Positions 28,063 to 37,104 of a stretch of DNA of 64,000 nucleotides are shown one piece after another. This DNA comes from Pandoraea cepalis (GTDB lineage: Bacteria; Pseudomonadota; Gammaproteobacteria; Burkholderiales; Burkholderiaceae), in NCBI RefSeq assembly GCF_902459665.1, contig NZ_CABPSL010000016.1, forward strand, positions 1-64,000, read 5' to 3'. The translations under genes were made by a program, and so were the position numbers. The notes under the pieces were generated by a model. It made no database searches, was not told the origin of the DNA, and was given only the letters and a program-made list of their open reading frames with translations. Every line of letters begins with the position of its first letter. Position 1 is the stretch's first letter.

Positions 28063-29396
28063 TGACTGACGCTCAGGTTCCCGCTGGTTCCACACACGCC
28101 GCCTACGCGGCGGACGACGCGCACGCGCGACGGTTTGATCTGGCGATCGTCGGCGCCGGCCCGGTCGGCACGGCACTCGCGCTTCTGCTCGCGCAGCGCG
28201 CGCCGCAGCTACGGATCGCGCTGGTCGACGCGCGCGGCGCGCAGGCCGGGTACGACGACCCGCGCACGCTCGCGCTTTCGCATGGCAGCCGCGAAATTCT
28301 CGCGCGCGCCGGCGCCTGGCCGCACAACGCGGCCGGGCTCGACAGCACACCGATTCAACATATTCACGTCTCGCAAGCGCGCCGCTTCGGCAGCACGGAA
28401 ATTGATTATCTCGATCACGGCGTCCCCGCACTCGGTTACGTGGTGCGATACGGCGCGCTGATGCGCGCACTGGACTCCGCCATGTCGCGCGTTCCCGGGC
28501 GCGTCGAACACGCGCCGCCGCCAGCGTCCGCCTCGCCGGAGGGGGCCGACGCGTTGCCCGCACCGGATCGACCGGGTCTGCATCACTTCCGCCCGTACCG
28601 GGCCATCGCCCTGAGCCAGGACGCGCATCAGGTCACCATGACCCTCGGCACGTCCGTCGACGATCGCGCGCAAACGCTGCACGCCGCGCTCGCCGTCAAT
28701 GCGGAAGGGGGGCTGTTCGAGCGTCAGATGGCGCGCCCTCATGCGCGCGACTACGGTCAGACGGCCCTCGTCGGGTTCGTCACCTGCGAGCGTCCACGCA
28801 TCGGATGGGCATGGGAGCGCTTCACGACGGACGGCCCGCTGGCCCTGCTGCCGCAGGAAAACGGCTACGCGTTGGTGTGGTGCTGCCCGCACGCCGAGGC
28901 GAAGCGTCGGCGCGAACTGGGCGATGCCCAGTTCCTGAGCGAGTTGCACGCCGCCTTCGGCGACCGCATGGGCCGGTTCACCTCGATTGTCGGCCGTGCA
29001 GGTTTCCCGCTGGGCCTCAACGCGCTCGGCCACGTCGTCGACGGCCGGATCGCCGCCATCGGCAACGCCGCGCAAACGCTCCACCCGGTGGCGGGACAAG
29101 GGCTGAACCTCGGCCTGCGCGACGCCTTCGACCTGGCCGACGCCCTCGTTCGCGACATTCGCGGCGGCACGCCGCACCCCGGCGTGCCGAGCCCCGCGGC
29201 GCTGACCGCCTTCGCCCGCCGGCGCCGCGCCGACCGGGGTCTCACGATCCGCATCACCGACCTGTTGCCTCGCGTCTTCGGCATCGACGCGGCCCCGGTC
29301 GCCCTGCTGCGCAGTGTGGCCCTCGCGAGCCTCGACCTTGTCCCGCCGCTCAAAACGGCCTTCGCCCGCCAGATGATGTTCGGCCAGCGCGGCTGA
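28062..29396 (+). CDS. ubiH: UbiH/UbiF/COQ6-family FAD monooxygenase
   Basis: This 444-residue flavin hydroxylase belongs to the ubiquinone-biosynthesis family. The dinucleotide-binding motif AIVGAGPVG is near residues 29-37, and the C-terminal signature IGNAAQTLHPVAGQGLNLGLRDAFDLA is intact. Such enzymes hydroxylate the aromatic ring of ubiquinone precursors at the inner membrane. The pepP neighbour favours UbiH, but UbiF/UbiI relatives share the same motifs, so ring-position specificity is not certain. A low-complexity Pro/Ala insertion lies near residues 145-170. Confidence 0.85.
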   Translation: MTDAQVPAGSTHAAYAADDAHARRFDLAIVGAGPVGTALALLLAQRAPQLRIALVDARGAQAGYDDPRTLALSHGSREILARAGAWPHNAAGLDSTPIQHIHVSQARRFGSTEIDYLDHGVPALGYVVRYGALMRALDSAMSRVPGRVEHAPPPASASPEGADALPAPDRPGLHHFRPYRAIALSQDAHQVTMTLGTSVDDRAQTLHAALAVNAEGGLFERQMARPHARDYGQTALVGFVTCERPRIGWAWERFTTDGPLALLPQENGYALVWCCPHAEAKRRRELGDAQFLSELHAAFGDRMGRFTSIVGRAGFPLGLNALGHVVDGRIAAIGNAAQTLHPVAGQGLNLGLRDAFDLADALVRDIRGGTPHPGVPSPAALTAFARRRRADRGLTIRITDLLPRVFGIDAAPVALLRSVALASLDLVPPLKTAFARQMMFGQRG

Positions 29397-29504
29397 GTGT
29401 CTGGCTTGCCCGGCGCGACGATCGGACCGCCTGCTCATTTTTTAGGCGACGAGAATGGGTTTTCGCAGTAAAATGCCAACTTTTTCCTGCCTTTTCCCTT
29501 CATC

Positions 29505-30533
29505 GTGCATATCGGCCCCCACGAACTCCGCAATAACCTGTTCGTCGCCCCCATGGCGGGTGTGACGGATCGGCCGTTCCGCCAGTTGTGCAAGCGACTC
29601 GGTGCGGGCTATGCCGTCTCGGAGATGGTGGCCTCGAACGCCCAACTGTGGAAGAGCGAGAAGACGATGCGCCGCGCCAATCACGCGGGTGAAGTCGCGC
29701 CGATCTCGGTGCAGATCGCAGGTGCCGACCCGGCCATGATGGCCGAGGCCGCCCGCTACAACGTGGAGCGCGGCGCCCAGATCATCGACATCAACATGGG
29801 CTGCCCGGCCAAGAAGGTGTGCAACGTCGCCGCCGGATCGGCCCTACTGCAAAACGAACCGCTCGTCGCCCGCATCGTGTCCGCCGTCGTCGGCGCCGTG
29901 GGCGATGTGGTGCCGGTCACGCTGAAGATTCGCACGGGCTGGGATCGCGAACACAAGAACGCCCTCACGGTCGCCCGTATCGCCGAAGACTGCGGCATCA
30001 GCATGCTCACGGTGCACGGTCGCACGCGCGCCGACCTCTACCACGGCGACGCAGAGTACGAGACCATCGCCGCCGTCAAGGCCGCGGCCCGCATTCCGGT
30101 GGTCGCCAACGGCGATATCGACTCGGCGCAAAAGGCCAGACATGTGCTGGACGTCACGGGCGCGGACGCCATCATGATCGGCCGCGCCGCCCAAGGGCGT
30201 CCGTGGTTGTTCCGCGACATCGAGCTGTTTCTCACGACGGGCGAGATCGCCTTGCCGCCGCGCGTCGACGAGATCCAGCAAATCATGAACGAACACCTCG
30301 AGGATCATTACGAGTTTTACGGGGAATACACCGGTGTGCGGACCGCGCGCAAGCATATCGCGTGGTATTCGCGTGGCCTGCCGGGGGCAGCCACGTTCCG
30401 CCAGCGTATGAATACGCTCGACACCACGCAGGACCAGTTGGCTGCGGTCAACGAGTTTTTCGAACAGCAGAAGGCGCACTCGGACCGTCTCTGCTATGAA
30501 CAAGAATCGCCGAGGGAGCTATTAGCCGCATGA
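29505..30533 (+). CDS. dusB: tRNA-dihydrouridine synthase B
   Basis: DusB is an FMN-dependent reductase that makes dihydrouridine in tRNA. The family N-terminus HIGPHELRNNLFVAPMAGVTDRPFR follows a GTG start at 29505. INMGCPAKKVCN carries the catalytic Cys, and HGRTRADLYHGDAEYE is typical. The 342-residue length is normal. The stop overlaps fis in ATGA, the widely conserved dusB-fis operon. TAAAAT at 29469-29474 is a possible -10. Confidence 0.95.
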   Translation: MHIGPHELRNNLFVAPMAGVTDRPFRQLCKRLGAGYAVSEMVASNAQLWKSEKTMRRANHAGEVAPISVQIAGADPAMMAEAARYNVERGAQIIDINMGCPAKKVCNVAAGSALLQNEPLVARIVSAVVGAVGDVVPVTLKIRTGWDREHKNALTVARIAEDCGISMLTVHGRTRADLYHGDAEYETIAAVKAAARIPVVANGDIDSAQKARHVLDVTGADAIMIGRAAQGRPWLFRDIELFLTTGEIALPPRVDEIQQIMNEHLEDHYEFYGEYTGVRTARKHIAWYSRGLPGAATFRQRMNTLDTTQDQLAAVNEFFEQQKAHSDRLCYEQESPRELLAA

Positions 30534-30763
30534 GCAAAACAAACATAGAACAATGCGTGCGCGACAGTCTGGATTCGTATTTCCGCGATCTGGATGGCGC
30601 ACGACCACACGATGTCTACGATATGGTCGTCTCGGTCGTCGAGAAGCCGCTGCTCGAGTTCGTGCTCGGCAAGGCCGACGGCAACCAGTCGCTCGCTGCA
30701 GAATACCTGGGGATCAACCGCAACACGCTGCGCAAGAAGTTGCAGCAGCACGGCCTGCTCTAG
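30530..30763 (+). CDS. fis: Fis-family DNA-binding protein
   Basis: This 77-residue nucleoid-associated protein consists of an N-terminal segment that begins IEQCVRDSLDSYFRDLDG and a C-terminal helix-turn-helix (ADGNQSLAAEYLGINRNTLRKKL). Fis dimers bend DNA and regulate rRNA and recombination sites. It is shorter than E. coli Fis, as usual in betaproteobacteria. Overlap with dusB ensures co-translation. Confidence 0.95.
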   Translation: MSKTNIEQCVRDSLDSYFRDLDGARPHDVYDMVVSVVEKPLLEFVLGKADGNQSLAAEYLGINRNTLRKKLQQHGLL

Positions 30764-30906
30764 CCGTTGCGCGCGAACGGGAGGCCGTCTAGACCCACGC
30801 GCCGCCCGTCAGCCCCATCGCGGGGCGCGCCTGCGTCGACGACGCCGCATGGTGCCCACCCCATTTGCCCACGTCGCCCGTTTTTGCCGCTTCACTACTG
30901 TCCGTC

Positions 30907-32472
30907 ATGATCAAGCAAGCTCTCATTTCCGTCTCCGACAAGACCGGCATCGTCGACTTCGCCAAGTCGCTCGCTGCGCAGGGCGTGTCGCTCCTCTCCA
31001 CTGGCGGCACCGCCAAGTTGCTGGCTGACGCCGGCCTCAAGGTGACCGAAGTGGCCGACTACACCGGCTTCCCGGAAATGCTCGACGGGCGCGTGAAGAC
31101 ACTGCATCCGAAGGTTCACGGCGGCATTCTGGCCCGCCGCGACCTGCCCGAGCACATGGCCGCGCTCGCGAAGCACGACATTCCGACGATCGACCTGCTC
31201 GTGGTGAACCTGTACCCGTTCGTGCAGACCATCGCGCGCGATGACTGCTCGCTCGACGACGCCATCGAGAACATCGACATCGGCGGCCCGACGATGCTGC
31301 GCTCGGCCGCGAAGAACCATCGCGACGTCACCGTGATCGTCGACCCGGCCGACTACGCCGTGGTGCTCGACGAAATGAAGGCGAACGGCAACACGGTCGG
31401 CTACGCCACGAACTTCCGTCTGGCCACGAAGGTGTTCGCTCACACGGCCCAGTACGACGGCGCGATCACGAACTACCTCACGAGCCTGGGCGAGTCGCTG
31501 CGTCACACCGAGCGCTCCGCCTACCCGGCCACGCTGAATCTCGCGTACACGAAGGTGCAGGACATGCGCTACGGCGAGAACCCGCATCAGAGCGCCGCGT
31601 TCTATCGCGACATCGTCACGCCGGAAGGCTCGCTGGCGAACTATCGCCAGCTCCAGGGCAAGGAACTGTCGTACAACAACATCGCCGACGCCGATGCCGC
31701 GTGGGAATGCGTGAAGACGTTCGACGCGCCTGCCTGCGTCATCATCAAGCACGCCAATCCTTGCGGCGTGGCCGTGGCCGCATCGCCGGTCGACGCCTAT
31801 GCCAAGGCGTTCCAGACCGATCCGACGTCGGCCTTCGGCGGCATCATCGCGTTCAACCGTGAAGTCGACGAAGCCGCCGCACAGGCGGTCGCCAAGCAGT
31901 TCGTGGAAGTGCTGCTCGCGCCGTCGTTCACCGACGCCGCCAAGCAAGTCTTTGCGGCCAAGCAGAATGTGCGTCTTCTCGAAGTGCCGCTCGGCAACGG
32001 CGTGAATCAGTACGATTTCAAGCGTGTGGGCGGTGGCCTGCTGGTGCAGTCGCCGGATGCGAAGAACGTGGCCCCGCATGAACTGCGCGTGGTGACGAAG
32101 CGTCATCCGACGCCGAAGGAAATGGAAGACCTGCTCTTCGCCTGGCGCGTGGCCAAGTACGTGAAGTCGAACGCCATCGTGTTCTGCGCCGGCGGTATGA
32201 CGCTGGGCGTGGGCGCCGGTCAGATGAGCCGTGTCGACTCGGCGCGCATCGCCAGCATCAAGGCCCAGAACGCCGGCCTGTCGCTGAGCGGCTCCGCCGT
32301 GGCCTCGGACGCCTTCTTTCCGTTCCGTGACGGCCTCGACGTGGTCGTCGACGCAGGCGCGACCTGCGTGATTCACCCGGGCGGCTCGATGCGCGACGAC
32401 GAAGTCATCGCCGCGGCCGACGAGCGCAACGTCGCCATGCTGATGACGGGCACGCGTCACTTCCGTCACTAA
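30907..32472 (+). CDS. purH: Bifunctional AICAR transformylase/IMP cyclohydrolase
   Basis: PurH catalyses the last two steps of IMP synthesis. The ATG at 30907 gives the family start [19 protein letters not shown]; the frame from 30865 is upstream sequence. An N-terminal MGS-like IMP cyclohydrolase domain (with STGGTAKLL) is followed by the AICAR transformylase domain ([11 protein letters not shown], and ALISDAFFPF-like sequence seen as [12 protein letters not shown]). 521 residues is standard. A strong terminator follows directly. Confidence 0.97.
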   Translation: MIKQALISVSDKTGIVDFAKSLAAQGVSLLSTGGTAKLLADAGLKVTEVADYTGFPEMLDGRVKTLHPKVHGGILARRDLPEHMAALAKHDIPTIDLLVVNLYPFVQTIARDDCSLDDAIENIDIGGPTMLRSAAKNHRDVTVIVDPADYAVVLDEMKANGNTVGYATNFRLATKVFAHTAQYDGAITNYLTSLGESLRHTERSAYPATLNLAYTKVQDMRYGENPHQSAAFYRDIVTPEGSLANYRQLQGKELSYNNIADADAAWECVKTFDAPACVIIKHANPCGVAVAASPVDAYAKAFQTDPTSAFGGIIAFNREVDEAAAQAVAKQFVEVLLAPSFTDAAKQVFAAKQNVRLLEVPLGNGVNQYDFKRVGGGLLVQSPDAKNVAPHELRVVTKRHPTPKEMEDLLFAWRVAKYVKSNAIVFCAGGMTLGVGAGQMSRVDSARIASIKAQNAGLSLSGSAVASDAFFPFRDGLDVVVDAGATCVIHPGGSMRDDEVIAAADERNVAMLMTGTRHFRH

Positions 32473-32519
32473 GCCCTCGCCGCGATGGCCCTCGCCGGGT
32501 CATCGACAGGCGATATGAG

Positions 32520-32553
32520 AGGACACCCAGGATCCCCCGGGTGTCCTTTTTTT
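32520..32553 (+). terminator. Intrinsic terminator after purH
   Basis: AGGACACCC and GGGTGTCCT form a 9-bp stem (32520-32528 with 32539-32547), and the stem's final T opens a run of seven T. It ends the purH transcript 47 nt after the stop and lies just beyond the end of the convergent porin gene. Confidence 0.85.
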
Positions 32554-32560
32554 CTCTGCC

Positions 32561-33616
32561 TCAGAAGTAGTGCGCGACACCCACGGCCACGCCGACTTGA
32601 TTGCTACCCGGCAGGATGCTTGCGCCGTAGCCGGTCACCCCCAGATTGGAGCCGTTCTGATTGCGCGAGAAACCGACTTCCGCGAACAGTTGTGTGCGCT
32701 TGGAAAGCAGATACGCCGCATTGGCCGCCAGCAAAAACGGATGTTGATTGGCCGACGTGATGTTGTTGTAGTAGATCGCCCCCGAGAGAATCACTTCGGT
32801 CACGGGCCGGTACTGCAACCCGGCGAAGATCAGTTCATTGCGGCCCGCGACGCCGGGCACGTCGCTCAGATACCACTGATATCCCACGAACGGCTTGAAG
32901 TTACCGACGGCATAGCTCGCCCCAGCCGCCACCCGCTGCGTGGTATTGCCCTGCGTCGTGACCGACGTGCCACGTTGCTGGTCGTACACCAGCGAGACAT
33001 TGAGCGGACCGTTTCCGTACCCGACCGACACGCTGTACTCCTTGCCCACGCGCCACTGCCCCGGCACCTGCGCACCATTGACAATGCTGGCATCGTAACC
33101 CGTCGAGAACAGGCCCGCGACCTTGATGCCATTGAAGTTGCCGGCGTACTTGATCGAGTTGTCGGCCTTGCCAACGAACTGAGCATCGAGTGCGGGCAGC
33201 GAATAGCTGTAGTACGAAAGCGGATCGAGTTCGAGGAACGCATCGTAAATCAGGTTCTTCTGTCGGCCGAAAGTCAGTGCCCCCCATTGATTCTGCAAAC
33301 CCACATACGCCTGGCGGCCAAACATGCGTCCGCCCTGCTGGAGCTGTCCCGAGTCGAGATTGAACCCTGCTTCGAGCTGCATGATCGCCTTGAGCCCGCC
33401 GCCCAGCTCTTCCGCCCCCTTGAAGCCGAAGCGATTCGCCGCCTGAGACCCATTGCTCACGCGAAAGAGTGACGCCTTGCTGCCGTTCGCGCCAGCGGCT
33501 GCGTTACTGAGGTACTCCAGACTGTTGTCCAGAATGCCGTAGATCTGCAGCCCATCCGCTTTGGCACAGCCCGCCGCAAGCGTCAACGCCATTGCCAGCC
33601 AAACCTTGTGTTTCAT
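32561..33616 (-). CDS. Outer-membrane porin, Burkholderia type
   Basis: This 351-residue general porin has a signal peptide (MKHKVWLAMALTLAAGCAKADG) followed by a beta-barrel starting LQIYGILDNSLEYLSN. It contains the family segments RFGFKGAEELGGGLKAIMQLE and GRQAYVGL, and ends in the typical aromatic VGVAHYF for BAM recognition. The second Met (33614-33616) is chosen because GGGGAA precedes it; a Met four codons earlier lacks that spacing. It forms a trimeric channel for small solutes. Its neighbours are the decayed hydroxylase locus and an AraC regulator. Confidence 0.92.
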   Translation of the reverse strand: MKHKVWLAMALTLAAGCAKADGLQIYGILDNSLEYLSNAAAGANGSKASLFRVSNGSQAANRFGFKGAEELGGGLKAIMQLEAGFNLDSGQLQQGGRMFGRQAYVGLQNQWGALTFGRQKNLIYDAFLELDPLSYYSYSLPALDAQFVGKADNSIKYAGNFNGIKVAGLFSTGYDASIVNGAQVPGQWRVGKEYSVSVGYGNGPLNVSLVYDQQRGTSVTTQGNTTQRVAAGASYAVGNFKPFVGYQWYLSDVPGVAGRNELIFAGLQYRPVTEVILSGAIYYNNITSANQHPFLLAANAAYLLSKRTQLFAEVGFSRNQNGSNLGVTGYGASILPGSNQVGVAVGVAHYF

Positions 33617-33658
33617 GACATTCCCCATTTTTATATTGGACTACGAATTACAAACGCC

Positions 33659-34117
33659 TCATGCAATACGCGTTCGACATTCCCGACTTCCCTGCAAGTG
33701 ACCGACCGAGACGGCATTTGAGACGCCGTTGCGCAGCCCGGTGATCTCCGCCAGAATCGCCAGCGCGATTTCCGGCGGCGGGCGCGCCCCGAGCGGCAGG
33801 CCGAACGGCACCGTCAGGCGCGTCGTCGAATAGTCGAACGCTGCCGGCTGCGTAACGTTGCGCACACGCGCCACCCCCGTGCGCAGATCCAGCTCACGCA
33901 CCCCGAGTCGACCGTGGCCGATGGCGTCGAGCCCGCTGCGCGGGGTCACACGCTCGACGACCAGTTCGAGCATTCCGCTGCACGGAAAGCCGAAGCGGTG
34001 CGCCTCATCGGCGTTAAGGCCGTACGTCTGCAAGTGAGGTCGCAAGCCCTGCCGGAAACCACCGGCGACCTTCCCGAGCAGCACGTCGTCGCCTTGCGCC
34101 TGCCAGCGAGCGACGGC
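33659..34117 (-). pseudogene. XdhC/CoxI-like maturation factor, internally deleted remnant
   Basis: XdhC-family proteins insert the sulfurated molybdenum cofactor into hydroxylases. Three separate family blocks are visible in one frame: an N-terminal VARWQAQGDDVLLG, a middle LQTYGLNADEAHRFGFPCSG...LELVVERV...FDYSTTRLTVPFG, and a C-terminal PPPEIALAILAEITGLRNGVS. The sequence between them (the variable loop after DDVLLG and the whole Rossmann domain after TVPFG) is missing. The 5' end runs straight into the iorB-like remnant near 34115 without its own start. It cannot encode a working protein. Confidence 0.75.
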
Positions 34118-34935
34118 ATCTCGATGAGATACAGCAGTGGATAGTCGCCGAAGTTGCTTTGCTCCACGCCGGGCTTCGCCAACGTGTGCCAACCGGCAGA
34201 CGCCGCCGTCGTCTCGATCGCCCGCGTTGCCAGCGCATCGTGTTTGAGCAGGCGTTTGCGATACTCGACAGGATCGACAGCGGCTGCGTCGGCCATCTCG
34301 TCGATAAAGCTCCCGAGAAAGAACACGCTCGACGTCGAACCGACCGAGCGCACGAAGCTCACGGAAATGTTGGGCTGCGGCACGTCCATGCCTTCGACGC
34401 GCAGGTTCGGCACCGCGTACGCGAGGTCGTAGAGCCCGTCGAGCATGGTCTCGTCATAGCCGGCCTTCTCGTAATGGTCCTTCTTGATGACGTTGTAGAG
34501 CGACTGCCCGGCCACGCGCGCATGCAGGGCCGTGGGCAGCCCGTCGTGACCGAGCACCGCCTCGAAACGACCGGAGGCGCAGGGACGATGGAGGCCGTGT
34601 CGTATGTCGTCTTCGCGAGAGCGGATCACCTTGACGGGACGCCCGACCGCCGCCGATGCCACCGCCGCATGGATCACGAAATCGGGCACGTATTTGCGTC
34701 CGAAACTGCCGCCGAGGAAGGTCGTGTGCACGATGACCTTCGCCGGTGGTAGCTTGAAGATGCCACCTAGCGCCCAGCGAACTTTGTCCTGCCCCTGGAT
34801 CGGCCCCCAGACCTCGATCTCACCCTGCGCCTTGCGCACGTGCACGGTGGCGTTCACTGGCTCCATCGTCGCGTGGACGATGTACGGGGTGTGATATTCG
34901 GCCATCACACGCTTGCCGCCGGCAGCACCTGAGAG
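34115..34935 (-). pseudogene. Molybdopterin hydroxylase large subunit (IorB-like), truncated at both ends
   Basis: The frame carries the central part of an isoquinoline 1-oxidoreductase beta-type subunit: HATMEPVNATVHVR, EVWGPIQGQDKVRWALGGIF, TTFLGGSFGRKYVPDF, GRPVKVIRSREDDIRHG, and later VSFVRSVGSTSSVFFLGSFIDE. About 270 residues remain of ~740. The N-terminal half is absent, and so is the C-terminal end after QSNFGDYPLLYLIEMP, where XdhC-type sequence begins in another frame. The upstream edge abuts the truncated iron-sulfur subunit. These are remains of an aldehyde/xanthine-type hydroxylase. Confidence 0.8.
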
Positions 34936-35117
34936 ACCTGCCGCACACAGGTGCGCGTGGCTACACCATCGAGGTGTACCGTGCAGCCGCCACATGCGCC
35001 GATACCGCAGCCGTATTTGGTGCCGGTCAGCCCCGCGGCATCGCGGATGACCCTCAGCAACGGCGTGCCGTCATCGCCGTCGAAGACGAACGGCCGCCCG
35101 TTGAGTTGGAGTTCCAT
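34905..35117 (-). pseudogene. [2Fe-2S] subunit (IorA-like) of a molybdenum hydroxylase, truncated
   Basis: The 70-residue frame has the plant-type [2Fe-2S] domain of hydroxylase small subunits: MELQLNGRPFVFDGDDGTPLL then GCGIGACGGCTVHLDG and RTC, with the four cluster Cys intact. Family members are ~150 residues and carry a second, helical [2Fe-2S] domain, which is missing here. The frame runs out (VSQVLPAASV) where the iorB-like remnant begins, so one deletion removed the end of this gene and the first half of the next. Confidence 0.8.
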
Positions 35118-35288
35118 TGACTCTCCCGTTGTGACTGCCGTCTGCCCCGGCGTGCCTTACGACGCGCCGGCAGAAGGTGAGTGAATTCTCACAACGAGAA
35201 AATTGGCGAGCAACGACCGCTCGGCCCGAAAAGGATGCCGTTCGTCCAGAGACGGGAAAACCCTCGCGCGCTGGGCGCGATAGTCGCA

Positions 35289-36230
35289 TCAGTTGGCCGG
35301 GCCGCAGTGCCTGAGATATTCGCGCGGCGGCAAGCCGTAGCAGCGACGAAAGGCGCGGGTGAACGCCTTCTCCGACGCGTAGCCGACGGCATCGGCCACA
35401 TCGGCGATGCGCACGCCCGCGCCCGCCAGACGCTCCGCAGCCAGGTACATGCGATGCGTCGTGAGATACGACATCGGCGATTCACCCACGAGTTCGCGAA
35501 AGCGCAGGCAGAACTTCGAGCGCGACATGCCCGCGATGTCGGCCAGTTGCTCGACCGTCCAAGGCCTTTGCGGCGCGTCGTGCATCGAGGCGATGGCGCG
35601 GCCCAATTGCGGATCGGTCATGCCGCGTAGCCAATGCGTCGTCGCGCCGCCGCTGGCACCGAGATAGGCACGCAGGATCTGGATGAACAGCACGTCAGCC
35701 AGACGCGCGACGGCCACGCGCCATCCCGCATCGCACCGCATCGACTCTTCGATGAAGCCCGCCAGGGTCGTGATCAGCCGCGCGGGAACGGCTGGATCGC
35801 CGGCGCGGATATGGATGAGCGGCGGCAGCGACGCGAGCAAGGGATTGCGCACGCGCTCGCGGAACATCACCACGCCCGCGTAGAGGTCGCTCACCGGCCC
35901 CGCGCCGCCCGCGCGGAACGCGAGAGGTGTGCCGAGCCGGCGCGCGATACCCTGCGCCGTCATCAATTGCTCAAAGACCACCGGCGGCTCGTCCAGCGAC
36001 GAGCACATCACGTGCTCGTGTCCATGCGGCAACAGCACGCAGTCGCCCGGCTCCACGCGCACCGGCGGCATGCCGGCCACAACGAGATAGAACGGCTCTC
36101 CCGTCGCCGTGCGAAACGGCGCACCGACCATCGCGGGCTTGCGCAGCGACCAGGGGGCGCCGAACGTGAATCGACCGGTCACGACCGCATCCGCCCGCAG
36201 ATCGTTGAGAACGTCGCTCAGCGGATCCAT
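35289..36230 (-). CDS. AraC-family transcriptional regulator
   Basis: This 313-residue regulator has an N-terminal cupin-type sensing domain (about residues 10-190, with PGDCVLLPHGHEH) and a C-terminal AraC double helix-turn-helix (about 205-305: WTVEQLADIAGMSRSKFCLRFRE and RIADVADAVGYASEKAFTRAFRR). It probably controlled the adjacent molybdenum hydroxylase genes, which start 172 nt downstream on the same strand, or the porin. Its own frame is intact. The effector is unknown. Confidence 0.9.
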   Translation of the reverse strand: MDPLSDVLNDLRADAVVTGRFTFGAPWSLRKPAMVGAPFRTATGEPFYLVVAGMPPVRVEPGDCVLLPHGHEHVMCSSLDEPPVVFEQLMTAQGIARRLGTPLAFRAGGAGPVSDLYAGVVMFRERVRNPLLASLPPLIHIRAGDPAVPARLITTLAGFIEESMRCDAGWRVAVARLADVLFIQILRAYLGASGGATTHWLRGMTDPQLGRAIASMHDAPQRPWTVEQLADIAGMSRSKFCLRFRELVGESPMSYLTTHRMYLAAERLAGAGVRIADVADAVGYASEKAFTRAFRRCYGLPPREYLRHCGPAN

Positions 36231-36406
36231 GCCACCCCGCCTTGCACGACGTGAAGATCAATTCGCCACATGGGTGGAACTTTGATTTATATACGGATAA
36301 ACGGAAGTATGCCGTTTCGCTCGCCGGAAAAGTATCGGGATCGGCCTAGGGAAAATACGAAGACGACGGAGGGCGCGCGTTGCGGCGCGTCGTCACGCGA
36401 GCGGAC

Positions 36407-36430
36407 GGGATGGGATGGGATGGGATGGGG
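36407..36430 (+). repeat. (GGGAT)4GGGG tandem repeat
   Basis: Four tandem GGGAT units followed by GGGG give five G tracts separated by two bases, a textbook intramolecular G-quadruplex pattern on the + strand. It lies 177 bp upstream of the AraC gene and 44 bp beyond the end of hutD. The unit length of five would allow slippage. Any effect would be on the AraC promoter rather than on coding. Confidence 0.7.
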
Positions 36431-36473
36431 TGAGACCGGTCTGTAAGCGTCTGCGCGGCACAGGCCAGGGGGT

Positions 36474-37082
36474 TCAACGTCGCGAGAGCGTCGTCAGGAA
36501 GAGGTGGGCAGGGCTTGCCTCGGCCCGCAGTTCACAGACATCACCACCGTCGACGCGAAGCGCATTTCCCTCGGGAACAATCACGGCTTGGCCGTCCGCG
36601 AAGTTCGCTCGCACCTGCCCTTGCGCACAGTAAAGGAAGGCGACGGCGTCGGCGTCCGTTGGCAGCGACCACGTCACGGCGCCTCCCTCGAGCCGATGCT
36701 GCGCCAGCGTGTGCTTCCATGTGGCACGGCGCGTCATGACGTTGAAGTCGTCGATGGGCACGCCGGAAGTCTCCAGCATCGGTGTGCTGCTCACCGTCAA
36801 CTCGCCGCCGAAGACGTATGGAGGCGTGCGCGTCGAGAGTGTCACGTCCGGGCGGCCTTCGACATTGAGCGTGAGGGTGCCGCCCCGCACGATGGCCAGC
36901 GAGCGATCGATGCCCGGGAACACGGAGAACGGCCCCGGGCTCGCGACCGTGGCCGTGCTGATGCGCCAATCGAAGCCGTCTTCACCGGGACGTCGCGCCA
37001 CCGCCAGCTCGGTCGTGACCCCCAGGCCGTTCTTCCACGGCATCTTCTGAAAATCGGCCGGGCCGAGCGTTTGCAGTTTCAT
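36474..37082 (-). CDS. HutD/Ves-family protein
   Basis: This 202-residue cupin-like protein of the HutD/Ves family has the N-terminal signature MPWKNGLGVTTEL, the FDWRISTATVASPGPFSVFPGIDRSL block and VEGRPDV. HutD is associated with histidine utilisation regulation and Ves with cold response, but its biochemical role is not settled. No hut gene is nearby. It starts 22 nt after proA and is probably its operon partner. Confidence 0.85.
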   Translation of the reverse strand: MKLQTLGPADFQKMPWKNGLGVTTELAVARRPGEDGFDWRISTATVASPGPFSVFPGIDRSLAIVRGGTLTLNVEGRPDVTLSTRTPPYVFGGELTVSSTPMLETSGVPIDDFNVMTRRATWKHTLAQHRLEGGAVTWSLPTDADAVAFLYCAQGQVRANFADGQAVIVPEGNALRVDGGDVCELRAEASPAHLFLTTLSRR

Positions 37083-37104
37083 GCTACGTCTCTGACGAAT
37101 TGGC

